This document shows positions 8,062-16,003 of a DNA stretch of 64,000 bases, one piece after another (the first letter of the stretch is position 1; each line of letters begins with the position of its first letter). Position numbers and translations under genes: made by a program. Location: the NCBI GenBank assembly GCA_902363575.1, contig CABJAJ010000001.1, positions 558,001 through 622,000 of the forward strand. The letters are read 5' to 3'. The notes under the pieces were generated by a model. The model saw nothing but the letters and a program-made list of their open reading frames with translations, ran no database searches and was not told the DNA's origin. The stretch is from Rikenellaceae bacterium (lineage in GTDB: Bacteria > Bacteroidota > Bacteroidia > Bacteroidales > Rikenellaceae).

Positions 8062-8121
8062 ATGAGCTATTTATCTATTCAATCTATTTATCTATTGCAG
8101 GGAACCCGCGTAAGCGGGTCG
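8062..8121 (+). repeat. Post-VR2 element: short direct repeats plus hairpin
   Basis: Near copy of the element after VR1. The 15-nt repeat ATCTATTTATCTATT recurs (the first copy begins with G instead of A), followed by ACCCGC-GTAA-GCGGGT at 8104-8119. The stem is conserved while the loop differs (GTAA against GCA), which points to selection on the structure. Confidence 0.75.
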
Positions 8122-8201
8122 ATTTGGAAACGAGGCGGGAGCAGAGGAGGTTTGCGGCCGGGGCTCTGCGCGCAGAAAAAACGATTGATAGTTTCTGAAA
8201 G

Positions 8202-8666
8202 ATGGCTTTGACCGAGCAACTGCCGATTTATCGGTGCGCCTTGCGCCTCACGGCGCAGGTCGCACCGCTGATCCGCAATTTCTCGAAGCACTACAAATAC
8301 TCGCTCGGGGGCCGGCTGCTGGACTTGTGCCTCGATATGCCGGAGCTGATCTTCGACGCCAATTCGCATTACGACAAAGTGCCCTATCTGGAAGAACTGC
8401 TGCGCAGGCTCCAGCGGCTGCGGATGCTCTTCAATGTCTGTCTGGACCAGCGGGAGTTGTCGGAGCGGCAATATGCGCCCGTAGCGATGACCCTGGACGA
8501 GATCGGCAGACAGGCGACGGCGTGGCGGGACAAATTCGGCAGGGAAAGCCGGCAGCGGGCCGAGCAGCGGGCGGCCTATGTGGAGAGCCGTATCGAGCAG
8601 ATCGTTCGTGAAATGGTCGCCGAGAGGCTGGACGGACTTGGGGGAACGGACAGAGACAAGCAATAA
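8202..8666 (+). CDS. avd: Avd-like DGR accessory protein
   Basis: 154 residues, all-helical. It carries the family signature LPIYRCAL, RNFSKHYKYSLGGRLLDLCL, ANSHYDKVPYLEELLRRLQRLR and QYAPVAMTLDEIGRQATAW, which fits the Avd four-helix-bundle family. Avd forms a basic pentameric barrel that binds the reverse transcriptase and template RNA and is essential for mutagenic retrohoming. The protein is about 25 residues longer than Bordetella phage Avd owing to an extra charged C-terminal helix. It sits between the second target and the template repeat, the usual order. Confidence 0.93.
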   Translation: MALTEQLPIYRCALRLTAQVAPLIRNFSKHYKYSLGGRLLDLCLDMPELIFDANSHYDKVPYLEELLRRLQRLRMLFNVCLDQRELSERQYAPVAMTLDEIGRQATAWRDKFGRESRQRAEQRAAYVESRIEQIVREMVAERLDGLGGTDRDKQ

Positions 8667-8805
8667 GGCAACGGATTCGGTCGGCGGGAGTCCGCACGGC
8701 AAGGACTGTGCGGAGAGAGCCGGTTAATTAAAAAAGGGCTGCCGACAGGCTGCCGTCGTGTACGGCAGCTCGTAAAGAGTAAAAAACGGGCAGCAGGCAT
8801 GTGTG
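8667..8805 (+). other. avd-to-template spacer with stable hairpin
   Basis: Contains a perfect 8-bp stem, GCTGCCGT (8749-8756) with ACGGCAGC (8762-8769), loop CGTGT, about 35 nt before the template. No T run follows, so it is not a typical terminator. In characterised DGRs the RNA flanking the template is structured and needed for priming; this could be the 5' part of that RNA. Confidence 0.5.
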
Positions 8806-8934
8806 GGTTTTGGTCGTCCTCGGAGAACTCCGGCAACAACGCCCGGAACTGGAACGTGAACTCCGATGGCAACGTGAACTGCAACTGGAACAATAAGAAC
8901 ATCAACAACGACGTGCGACCTGTTCTAGCTTTTT
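8806..8934 (+). repeat. DGR template repeat (TR)
   Basis: 129-bp non-coding template whose copy matches VR1 and VR2 at every non-adenine base. Read in the VR frame it contains 14 AAY (Asn) codons, the usual design in which A mutagenesis at codon positions 1 and 2 reaches many amino acids without making stop codons. It ends 25 nt before the reverse transcriptase start and lacks the hairpin element that follows both VRs. The TR has six T before AA where the VRs have five T before the stop, marking the boundary. Confidence 0.97.
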
Positions 8935-8959
8935 TAAGATACCTACTACGACAGAACGA

Positions 8960-10255
8960 ATGGGCAGAATCGAAAGCGTCCGTGGAGCGGAGTTGTTCGC
9001 TCCCGAAGAAACGGGAGGCGTCTCGCTCGAAGACGTCTTTACCGCCTACATGGACTGCCGCCGCAAAAAACGCGGCACGTACAACGCCCTTGCCTTTGAA
9101 GTCGATTGGGAGCGCAGGTGTGCCGATCTGCTCGGGCGCATCAATGCGGGCGAATACCGGCCCCTGCGCTCCCTCGTCTTCATCATCCGCAAACCCGTCA
9201 TGCGGGAGGTGTTCGCTCCGGCGTTCGAGAGCCGCGTGGTCGATCATCTGATCGCCCGCAAGATCGAACCGCTGCTGGAAGAGCGGTTCATCGACGACAG
9301 TTACAGCACGCGCAAGGGCAAAGGCACGCTCTTCGGCATCGAGCGGATGGAACGGCATATCCGGGCCTGTTCGCACGATTATACCCGCGATTGCTACGTG
9401 ATGAAGCTCGACATCCGGTCGTTTTTCATGGATCTGCCCAAACGGGAGTTGTACGACCGCATGGCGGCGTTCCTGCGCGAGCGTTACGACGCACCCGACC
9501 TGCCGACGCTGCTCTGTCTGCTGCGGGCGACCTATTCGGATTGTCCGCAGCAGCATTGCGTGCGGCGGAGTCCGCTTGCGGCATGGGACAAACTGCCGCC
9601 CCGCAAGAGTCTCTTTAACGGCGATGCAGAGCACGGATTGGCCATCGGGCGTCTCACGTCGCAGTTGGGAGCTTTGTTCTATCTCGATCCGCTCGATCAT
9701 CTGGTCACCGAAGCATGGGGCGTACCCCATTACGGCCGTTACGTGGACGACATGGTATTCGTGCATGAAAGCCGCGAACACCTGATCGGCGTGGCAGAGA
9801 AGGTTCGCACATGGCTGCGGGAGAACGGATTACAGTTGCATCCGAAGAAATTCTACCTGCAACATTACACCCGAGGCGTGGCTTTCATCGGCGGCGTGCT
9901 GAAACCGGGCAGGCGTTATCTGTCCAATCGCACGGTGAGTTTCTGTTGCAACGTGCTGCACTATTACAACCAGGCGGCTGCGGAGGATGCCCGTTTCGTG
10001 TATGGCCATGCCGAGGAGTTCGTGGCATCGATCAACTCCTATCTGGGCTTGATGCGGCATTTCGCATCGTATCGCCTGCGGCAGCGGATCGTCGCCCGTA
10101 TCGACAAGCGGTGGTGGAAGGTCGTCCATGCGGCAGCCGGGCTGGAAAAACTCGTCGTGAAGAAACCTTACAAAAAGCTGACACGGAAACGACGCGAAAT
10201 CCGGCGGGCAGTCGCCGCATACCGGAAATCCTATGCAACCGACACTGCAATATGA
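8960..10255 (+). CDS. DGR reverse transcriptase
   Basis: 431 residues. Group-II-intron-like RT fold: KLDIRSFF with the first catalytic Asp at 151, the DGR-type motif 4 IGRLTSQ at 229-235 (SQ rather than the SP seen in most bacterial RTs), and the catalytic YVDD at 261-264, followed by LHPKKFYLQ and GVAFIGGVLKP thumb motifs. It has no maturase or endonuclease domain. With Avd it copies the template RNA to cDNA with adenine-specific errors that replace the VRs. All catalytic residues are intact. Its TGA stop overlaps the ATG of the next gene. Confidence 0.97.
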   Translation: MGRIESVRGAELFAPEETGGVSLEDVFTAYMDCRRKKRGTYNALAFEVDWERRCADLLGRINAGEYRPLRSLVFIIRKPVMREVFAPAFESRVVDHLIARKIEPLLEERFIDDSYSTRKGKGTLFGIERMERHIRACSHDYTRDCYVMKLDIRSFFMDLPKRELYDRMAAFLRERYDAPDLPTLLCLLRATYSDCPQQHCVRRSPLAAWDKLPPRKSLFNGDAEHGLAIGRLTSQLGALFYLDPLDHLVTEAWGVPHYGRYVDDMVFVHESREHLIGVAEKVRTWLRENGLQLHPKKFYLQHYTRGVAFIGGVLKPGRRYLSNRTVSFCCNVLHYYNQAAAEDARFVYGHAEEFVASINSYLGLMRHFASYRLRQRIVARIDKRWWKVVHAAAGLEKLVVKKPYKKLTRKRREIRRAVAAYRKSYATDTAI

Positions 10256-10737
10256 CCGAGCAGGAGTTGATCGACAGGCAGCGTGCCCGCAACGACGGGA
10301 CGTTTTATCTGATGAAAGTAGGCATGTTCTACCATGCCTACGATGCCGGAGCCTATGCTCTTGCCCGCACGATGGGCTACCGGGTGAAATGCAAACCCCG
10401 GAAGGGTGGGGACGGTGTGCTGGTGTCGGGATTCCCGATCGCTTCGCTGGAAAAGGTGGCGGCACGGATGGCGGAGCAGGGTATCCGATTGACCTGTGCG
10501 GCGGATGACGACCGGCTTTATGCGTTTTCGGGTGCGGACGCGACGCCCGACCAAACGTTGGTGGATCATCCGCCGGCCGGCATTCCCCGTTCGCGCAATG
10601 TCCGCCGTCCGGGTGGGGACGGATTGACGGCAAAGCTGGACGCGATGATCCTTTCGTTCGATCTCGCGGGTTCGACCCCGATGGATGCGATGAATTTCGT
10701 CGCCGAATTACAACGGATGGTGCTGAAAGGGGAGTGA
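10252..10737 (+). CDS. DGR-associated MutS domain-I-like protein
   Basis: 161 residues starting at an ATG that overlaps the RT stop (ATGA), which indicates translational coupling; an in-frame ORF extends upstream but is only a shadow of the RT gene. Residues about 15-80 (GTFYLMKVGMFYHAYDAGA, then VLVSGFPIASLEKVAARMAEQG) align by eye with the mismatch-binding domain I of MutS (Phe-Tyr-Glu region and G-x-P block). There is no ATPase, connector or clamp domain. MutS-like small proteins have been reported as DGR accessories. A role in mismatch tolerance or cDNA handling is an inference. Confidence 0.75.
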   Translation: MTEQELIDRQRARNDGTFYLMKVGMFYHAYDAGAYALARTMGYRVKCKPRKGGDGVLVSGFPIASLEKVAARMAEQGIRLTCAADDDRLYAFSGADATPDQTLVDHPPAGIPRSRNVRRPGGDGLTAKLDAMILSFDLAGSTPMDAMNFVAELQRMVLKGE

Positions 10738-10741
10738 AAAA

Positions 10742-10770
10742 TCGGGCCGCCCGGATTCCGGGCGGCCCGA
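10742..10770. terminator. Strong bidirectional hairpin between convergent operons
   Basis: A 13-bp GC-rich stem (10742-10754 with 10758-10770), loop ATT, ending the rightward DGR operon and the leftward redox operon. It is preceded by an A-rich stretch that reads as T on the minus strand. Confidence 0.75.
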
Positions 10771-10811
10771 AGACTTATGCGCTGCGACCGCGGTGTGCGA
10801 TCCCGGAGCAG

Positions 10812-11933
10812 TTATGCCGTCTCGAAGGTTTCCGCCACTTTGCGCAATCCCTCCACGATCCCGAGGTGTTGGGGACAGCTCTTTTCGCACTTGCGGCAGC
10901 CGATGCAGTCCGAGGCTTTGCCGTGGTGTTGGGTCAGGTTGGCGTAATAGACCCCCTGCACCGAAAAACCTTTGTTCAGGGACTGCCGGTCGGCGTTGTA
11001 GAGGGCGAAGTATTCGGGTATGGCGATCCGGCGCGGACACCCCGCCACGCAGTAGCGGCAGGCCGTGCAGGGAATGGCGATCGAACGGTTGATGATCTGA
11101 ACCGCCCGGGCGATCGCGTCGTGTTCGTCCGGCGTGAGCGGCTGGAATTCCCGCATGTAGGAGATATTGTCCGCCATCTGCCGGGGCGATGACATGCCGC
11201 TCAGCACCATGGCCACCCCTTCGAGGCTGGCCGCGTAACGGATGGCCCACGAGGCGGGCGAGAGGTCGGGCCGCACGCTGCGGAACAGCCGTTCGGCCTC
11301 CTGCGGAACCTGCGCGAGGGCGCCGCCCTTGACCGGCTCCATCACCACGACCGGCTTACCGTGCCGGCGGGCCGTTTCGTAGCACTTGCGGGACTGGATG
11401 CTTTCGTTGTCCCAGTCGAGGTAGTTGATCTGCAGCTGCACGAACTCCGTCTCGGGGTGGGCCGTGAGGATTTCATCGAGCAGCGCGGCGCTGTCGTGGA
11501 ACGAGAATCCGATGCGGCGGATCCTGCCCTCGGCTTTTTTGCGGGCGATGAACCCGAAGCTGTCCAGCCGCTCGGCGATCCGGTAGTTCGTGACGTTGAG
11601 GTTGTGCAGCAGGTAGTAATCGAAATAGGCGACCCCGCATTTTTCCAGCTGTTCGCCGAAGATGCGCTCCTGATCCTCTTCGGTTTTGAGGAACATGGTC
11701 GGCAGCTTGGAAGCCAGCGTGAAGGCGTCGCGGTCGTGGCGTTTCACGAGCGCCTCGCGCACGACGCATTCGCTGCGGAAGTCGTGGTACATGTAGGCCG
11801 TGTCGAAATAGGTAAACCCTGCCGCCAGGAAGTCGTCCACCATCCCCTCGACCGCGGCCGTATCTACTGCGGCGAAATTTCCGGCCTCCGTGAGCGGCAG
11901 GCGCATGCAGCCGAATCCCAGTTTCTTGGCCAT
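10812..11933 (-). CDS. Aldo/keto reductase with C-terminal 2[4Fe-4S] ferredoxin domain
   Basis: 373 residues. An AKR TIM barrel (about 1-275) with the usual catalytic residues visible: Asp and Tyr in FDTAYMY, Lys in ASKLP, His in LLHNL. The C-terminal part (about 285-370) has two cysteine clusters, CTACRYCVAGCP and CIGCRKCEKSCP, for two [4Fe-4S] clusters. It probably couples NAD(P)H-dependent carbonyl chemistry to ferredoxin-level electron transfer; the substrate is unknown. Last gene of the AraC-linked operon, 1 nt after the ECF S-component gene. No signal peptide, so cytoplasmic. Confidence 0.88.
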   Translation of the reverse strand: MAKKLGFGCMRLPLTEAGNFAAVDTAAVEGMVDDFLAAGFTYFDTAYMYHDFRSECVVREALVKRHDRDAFTLASKLPTMFLKTEEDQERIFGEQLEKCGVAYFDYYLLHNLNVTNYRIAERLDSFGFIARKKAEGRIRRIGFSFHDSAALLDEILTAHPETEFVQLQINYLDWDNESIQSRKCYETARRHGKPVVVMEPVKGGALAQVPQEAERLFRSVRPDLSPASWAIRYAASLEGVAMVLSGMSSPRQMADNISYMREFQPLTPDEHDAIARAVQIINRSIAIPCTACRYCVAGCPRRIAIPEYFALYNADRQSLNKGFSVQGVYYANLTQHHGKASDCIGCRKCEKSCPQHLGIVEGLRKVAETFETA

Positions 11934-11934
11934 A

Positions 11935-12447
11935 CTACCTGCGGATTACAAGGTGGATGACGGCCCAGCCGCCGAAGATCTGGAGCAACATGCCGGGCAG
12001 ACCGATGCGGAAATCCTGCGCGGCGGCGAGCAGCGAGCCCGTGAGGGCCCATTCGCCCAGCGAGCCGACGACCTGATAGGCGAGCACGACGGCCGCGAGC
12101 AGCGGCAGCGAGGCGCGGCGGAAGCGTGCGGCGGCAAAGCCGGCGGCTCCGGCCAGCAGCAGGGATTTGAGCACGATGGCGGGAAGCATCGCCGGCAGCG
12201 GCATACCGAAGAGGACGGAGTTCAGCAGCGGCGACGCGAGGGCGGTCAGCAGCCCGACGCGCCAGCCGTACTTGTAGGCCCCGACGAGCGTGAAGAAATA
12301 GATCGGCAGCCACGTGGGGCCGCCCATGTGCACGGCATGGCAGAGCTGCGGCAGCGCGAGGTTGCCGGCGACGAAGAGGGCCGCCGCCAGGTAGGTGCGG
12401 GCGTCCGCATAGCGGAGCGAGTGGAGTTTTACGGTGGTTGTTTGCAT
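11935..12447 (-). CDS. ECF transporter S-component-like membrane protein
   Basis: 170 residues with five or six hydrophobic helices (TYLAAALFVAGNLALPQL, WLPIYFFTLVGAYKYGW, MLPAIVLKSLLLAGAAGF and a C-terminal helix ending VIHLVIRR). Size and hydrophobic pattern fit substrate-binding S components of energy-coupling-factor importers. No A or T components are next to it; the only CbiQ/CbiO-like pair in the window belongs to the nickel system. The substrate cannot be inferred. Confidence 0.65.
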   Translation of the reverse strand: MQTTTVKLHSLRYADARTYLAAALFVAGNLALPQLCHAVHMGGPTWLPIYFFTLVGAYKYGWRVGLLTALASPLLNSVLFGMPLPAMLPAIVLKSLLLAGAAGFAAARFRRASLPLLAAVVLAYQVVGSLGEWALTGSLLAAAQDFRIGLPGMLLQIFGGWAVIHLVIRR

Positions 12448-12468
12448 GGTGTGTGAAGTTTTCGGTTA

Positions 12469-13572
12469 TTATCGATTTTCGGATGTCGTCTGCCGGGCCG
12501 CTTTCGGCCGGATATCGACCGCCTGACCGATCACGGGAGTCAATACGCGTGCGGTGAGCTGTTCTTTCAGCCGACGGATGTTTTCCAGCGGCTCGTCCCA
12601 CGGATGCCGGGCCAGGGCGTATTTGGAGTGGTGCACCGTGACGACGGTTTTCGCTCCCAGCTCGGCCGCCTCGCAGACCAGAAAGCCGGGCATCGTGTGG
12701 ATGTAACGCCAGTCGTCGTTGTACTGTCCGTTTTCGAGCACGGCCAGGTCGATGTCCGGAAAACGGCTGCCGACCTGTGCGAAGTGTGCCCCGTAGCCGC
12801 CGTCTCCCGCGAGGTAGATGCGCTGCACGGGGGAGTCCAACAGGAACGAACCCCACAGCGTCTGGTCGGAGCGCAACCCGCGGCCCGAAAAGTGGCGCGC
12901 CGTCAGGCAGCGGACGGCGAATCCTCCGCCCAGGTCGGCCTGCTCGTCCCAGTCCAGCTCGATGAGCCGCTCCGCGGGATACCCCCAGCGCTCGAAATGT
13001 TCGCCCACGCCGAGCGGACAGATCACCTTGCCGACCCGATCGCGCAGCCGCCGCACGGTCCCGTAGTCGAGATGGTCCCAGTGGTCGTGGGTGATAAGGA
13101 GGTAATCGACCGGTGGCATCTCCTCCGGGCGGTAGATGGCCGTGCCGGGAAACGGCTTGTTCACGAATCCGAAGGGCGAGGCCGCAACGAAAACGGGATC
13201 CACGAGCAGCCGCCGGCCGCCGGTTTGGATCAGGTAGGAGGAGTGGCCGAACCATACGAGCAGCTCCCTGTTCGTGTCGAGTGCCGTCAGGTCGGTCTTT
13301 ACGGCGGGAACGGGCGACGCCGGACGCAGGTTCGCGGGCCGACGTCCGAACAGGAATCCGAGCATGGTGCGTATCCGTCCCTTGCCCGAGGTCATCAGCG
13401 GCGTAGGCTGCCGGTTGCGGAACGCACCGTCTCGGAAGTTGGGCGACCGCTCGATCCGCTGCCGCCGTTCGCCGCGGGGAAGCCGTCCGAACGAGGGCTG
13501 GCTCACCAGCGCAGCGGCGGCTATGGCCAACACGCCGATCGCACCCAGTATGAAGAGAAAGATTCTCAGCAT
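12469..13572 (-). CDS. Metallo-beta-lactamase-fold hydrolase (NAPE-PLD/UlaG-like)
   Basis: 367 residues with an N-terminal membrane anchor or signal (about 1-24). The MBL core starts at WFGHSSYLIQTGGRRLLVDPVF. The metal-binding motif THDHWDHLD is at about 158-166, with further ligands in TARHFSGRG, AGDGGYG and VHHSKYALARH. The architecture matches the NAPE-PLD-like and UlaG-like family, which hydrolyse phosphodiester or lactone bonds. It lies within a tight operon of redox proteins and probably faces the periplasm. Confidence 0.85.
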   Translation of the reverse strand: MLRIFLFILGAIGVLAIAAAALVSQPSFGRLPRGERRQRIERSPNFRDGAFRNRQPTPLMTSGKGRIRTMLGFLFGRRPANLRPASPVPAVKTDLTALDTNRELLVWFGHSSYLIQTGGRRLLVDPVFVAASPFGFVNKPFPGTAIYRPEEMPPVDYLLITHDHWDHLDYGTVRRLRDRVGKVICPLGVGEHFERWGYPAERLIELDWDEQADLGGGFAVRCLTARHFSGRGLRSDQTLWGSFLLDSPVQRIYLAGDGGYGAHFAQVGSRFPDIDLAVLENGQYNDDWRYIHTMPGFLVCEAAELGAKTVVTVHHSKYALARHPWDEPLENIRRLKEQLTARVLTPVIGQAVDIRPKAARQTTSENR

Positions 13573-13584
13573 CGTCGTAACGCT

Positions 13585-15486
13585 TTAAAAGTTCATCCGC
13601 ACGCCGGCCGTCACCGTGGCTTTGGGCATCGGAAATCCGGCGTTGATTTCGTATTCCTGCGCGAGCAGGTTTTCCCCTCTTACCCATATTTCGAGCCAGT
13701 GGGCGGCCCGGAACGCCGCACGCACGTTCCAGAGCACGAAATCTTCGGTTGCCGCCGGGTCGAGCGACTTGTAGAGCCCCGCGACGTATTGTACGCCGGT
13801 GGAGGCCGACCAGCGTTTCGCGGTGAAAGAGGCTCCGGCATAGAGCTTGTGCGCGGGGGCCGCCAGCACGGGGTGTTCCATGTGCAGGTAGCTGTAATTG
13901 GCGTCGGCGCTCCATGCGGCCGATATGCGCCAGGCGATCTGCGCCTCGACGCCGGCATTTTCGATCCGGCCGGTGTTTATGTTCATCGGCCGCCCGTCCA
14001 CGGGAACCCGCAGGATGAGGTTCTCTCCGTCGATGTAGAAGAGGTTGATCCCGTAGGAGAGGCGTCCCCCGGCCGTGCTGTGCGAGAACGCCAGCTCGTA
14101 GCTCCAGATGCGCTCCGGCTTCAGGTCGGGATTCCGGGGCGGGAACATATACATCTCGCGGATGGTCGGGTAGCGGAATCCCTTGGCCGCCGAGAGTTTG
14201 ATCTCGGCGTTCGCCGGAAGATGGAACGACAGACCCGCCTGCGGCACCCACTCGACACCGACGTGGGAGTGGCGGTCGATGCGCAGGCCCGCGTCGAGCG
14301 TGAGCAGGCGGCCTATGTGCTGCCGGAAGTCCGCATATCCCGCCACCTCGTCCTGCACCTTGTCCGTCTGGCTTTCGCGTCCGCCCGCTGCAAACTCGTT
14401 CCACGACTCCCCTCCGAAGTGGAAATAATCCACCCCCACGGTCAGCCGGTTGCCCCGGAAAAGGCGTATGCTCTGGTACCACGAAACCCCGAGAATCCGG
14501 TCGCGCGAGTTGAAACGGTAGTCGAGCGGCTGCTCGCCCGGCGAGTAGCCGTCGTCGATGCGGTGGCGCCCCCAGTTGTAGAAGAAGCTCAGTGCGCCCG
14601 ACGTCGCTTCGTATTCGTTCTCCAGGGCGAAGGAGGTCATGCCGCGCGTGATGCGCTGGTCGTTGTCGAGGATCGGGGCCGACACCTCGCCCGGGTTGGA
14701 GGCGTTGAAATGGGTCACGTTCACGTCGGCCGCGAGATTCCAGGCATCCGATAGGGCATAGCCCAGCTTGGCGTAACCGCCGTACTGCTCGAATCCCATG
14801 CCGGGACGGTGGCCGTCGGTGCGGTTGTAGGAGCCGCTCACCACGCTGGTGAAGCGGCCCGCCTTGACGCGGTTCGTGAGATCGGTCTGGAGCGTATTGT
14901 AGGAGCCGTAGCCCGCATTGAGGTCGGTGCGCACCCCCTCCTCGCGCTGCCGGCGGGTGACGATGTTCACCACCCCGCCCATGGCGTTGGAGCCGTAAAG
15001 CACCGACGCCGGGCCGCGCAGCACCTCGACCCGCTCGGCCATCATCGACTGGCAGGCGTCGGCGATGGGGTGGCCCATCAGCCCCATGTACTGGGGATGG
15101 CCGTCGATAAGCACCAGCAGCCCCGTCGTGGGGACGCCGGCCTGGGGCGCGCCCCCGATGCCTCTGAGGGACATCTGCCCGGCGGCACCGCCCGAAACGC
15201 CATAGCCCATCACGCCCCGGGCGGTGGTGAACAGCCCGGGCACCTGTTCGGTCAGCAGCGGCAGCAGCGAGGCTTCGCGGCTGCGTTCGATCCGCTCGCG
15301 CCCGACTACCGAGACGGTCATGGGCAGATGCCGCGGGTCGGTCCGGTTGCGGGTGCCGGTGACTACGATCCCCTCGATCGTCTGCGTCGGGCGGACGGAG
15401 AGGCTGTCGGGCGTCTGTCCGGCCCGGCCCGTGGCAGGGCAGGCCAGGAGCAGCAGGATAAGTGATGTTGCGATTCGGTTTTTCAT
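13585..15486 (-). CDS. TonB-dependent outer-membrane receptor
   Basis: 633 residues. Start chosen at 15486, where the ATG overlaps the upstream stop (ATGA) and opens a good signal peptide (MKNRIATSLILLLLACPATG). The plug domain (about 30-160) includes TIEGIVVTGTRN (TonB box region), VLIDGHPQYMG and RVEVLRGPASVLYGSNAMGGVVNIVTR. The barrel runs to the C-terminal aromatic residue (VRMNF). It resembles BtuB/FepA-type receptors without the N-terminal carboxypeptidase-like extension of SusC proteins. It likely imports a metal chelate or cofactor needed by the operon. Confidence 0.92.
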   Translation of the reverse strand: MKNRIATSLILLLLACPATGRAGQTPDSLSVRPTQTIEGIVVTGTRNRTDPRHLPMTVSVVGRERIERSREASLLPLLTEQVPGLFTTARGVMGYGVSGGAAGQMSLRGIGGAPQAGVPTTGLLVLIDGHPQYMGLMGHPIADACQSMMAERVEVLRGPASVLYGSNAMGGVVNIVTRRQREEGVRTDLNAGYGSYNTLQTDLTNRVKAGRFTSVVSGSYNRTDGHRPGMGFEQYGGYAKLGYALSDAWNLAADVNVTHFNASNPGEVSAPILDNDQRITRGMTSFALENEYEATSGALSFFYNWGRHRIDDGYSPGEQPLDYRFNSRDRILGVSWYQSIRLFRGNRLTVGVDYFHFGGESWNEFAAGGRESQTDKVQDEVAGYADFRQHIGRLLTLDAGLRIDRHSHVGVEWVPQAGLSFHLPANAEIKLSAAKGFRYPTIREMYMFPPRNPDLKPERIWSYELAFSHSTAGGRLSYGINLFYIDGENLILRVPVDGRPMNINTGRIENAGVEAQIAWRISAAWSADANYSYLHMEHPVLAAPAHKLYAGASFTAKRWSASTGVQYVAGLYKSLDPAATEDFVLWNVRAAFRAAHWLEIWVRGENLLAQEYEINAGFPMPKATVTAGVRMNF

Positions 15487-15932
15487 TTGCCTGCGGAGGT
15501 TTCGTTCAGGAAGCGTTCGATTTCGGCGAGGCACTCGCCGGGAGTCGTGAGTCCGTCGCACCGGGTTTCGAGCGGACACCACCCCGTCCGGGTGCGGTTG
15601 ATGATGCGGGGCACTTCGAGCGTGCAGCCGACGGCAACCCCCGCCTTTTGCAGCAGGTCGAGGGCCGGTCGGCTGATGACGTCGGCATGGAGCTCCCCGA
15701 CGCCGCCCAGGATCAGCAGCGCCGCAGCCGCCTTGCCGACGACCTTGTCGGCGACGAAAGCCCCGGCCAGCGACGACGGTTCCGTCGTGAGCAGGCGGTA
15801 GAGGTCTTTGACGCCCCGCTCGCGGAAGAGGCGCGGCTTGCCGTCCTTTAGGATGACGCACGAACAGTGCGTGCTGTGCAACAGTTCGATCGTTTGCCGC
15901 CTCTCTTGCGGCGTCAGTGTGGAATGGGTCAT
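15483..15932 (-). CDS. DUF1893 family protein
   Basis: 149 residues from the ATG at 15932 (an alternative ATG lies at 15944). The sequence SCVILKDGKPRLFRERGVKDL, VADKVVGKAAAALLILGGV and ADVISRPALDLLQKAGVAV matches DUF1893, a small cytidine-deaminase-like fold with no established function, frequent in anaerobes. Its stop overlaps the TonB receptor start. Cytoplasmic. Confidence 0.82.
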   Translation of the reverse strand: MTHSTLTPQERRQTIELLHSTHCSCVILKDGKPRLFRERGVKDLYRLLTTEPSSLAGAFVADKVVGKAAAALLILGGVGELHADVISRPALDLLQKAGVAVGCTLEVPRIINRTRTGWCPLETRCDGLTTPGECLAEIERFLNETSAGK

Positions 15933-16003
15933 GTTCGTATGCATTCGGGGCGGTTTCATGCCGTCTGACGTGCCGCCTGGTCCGTGTTGTCGTTTTTGTG
16001 CGT

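Noticed and set aside
8799..9251. ORF starting inside the template repeat.
   Set aside because: Its start is the template itself and it then runs in a different frame through the RT gene; the TR is expected to be non-coding.
785..10770. The DGR region as an integrated island using the tRNA-Val gene as attachment site.
   Set aside because: No integrase gene and no copy of the tRNA 3' end near 10740 were found; composition looks like the flanks.
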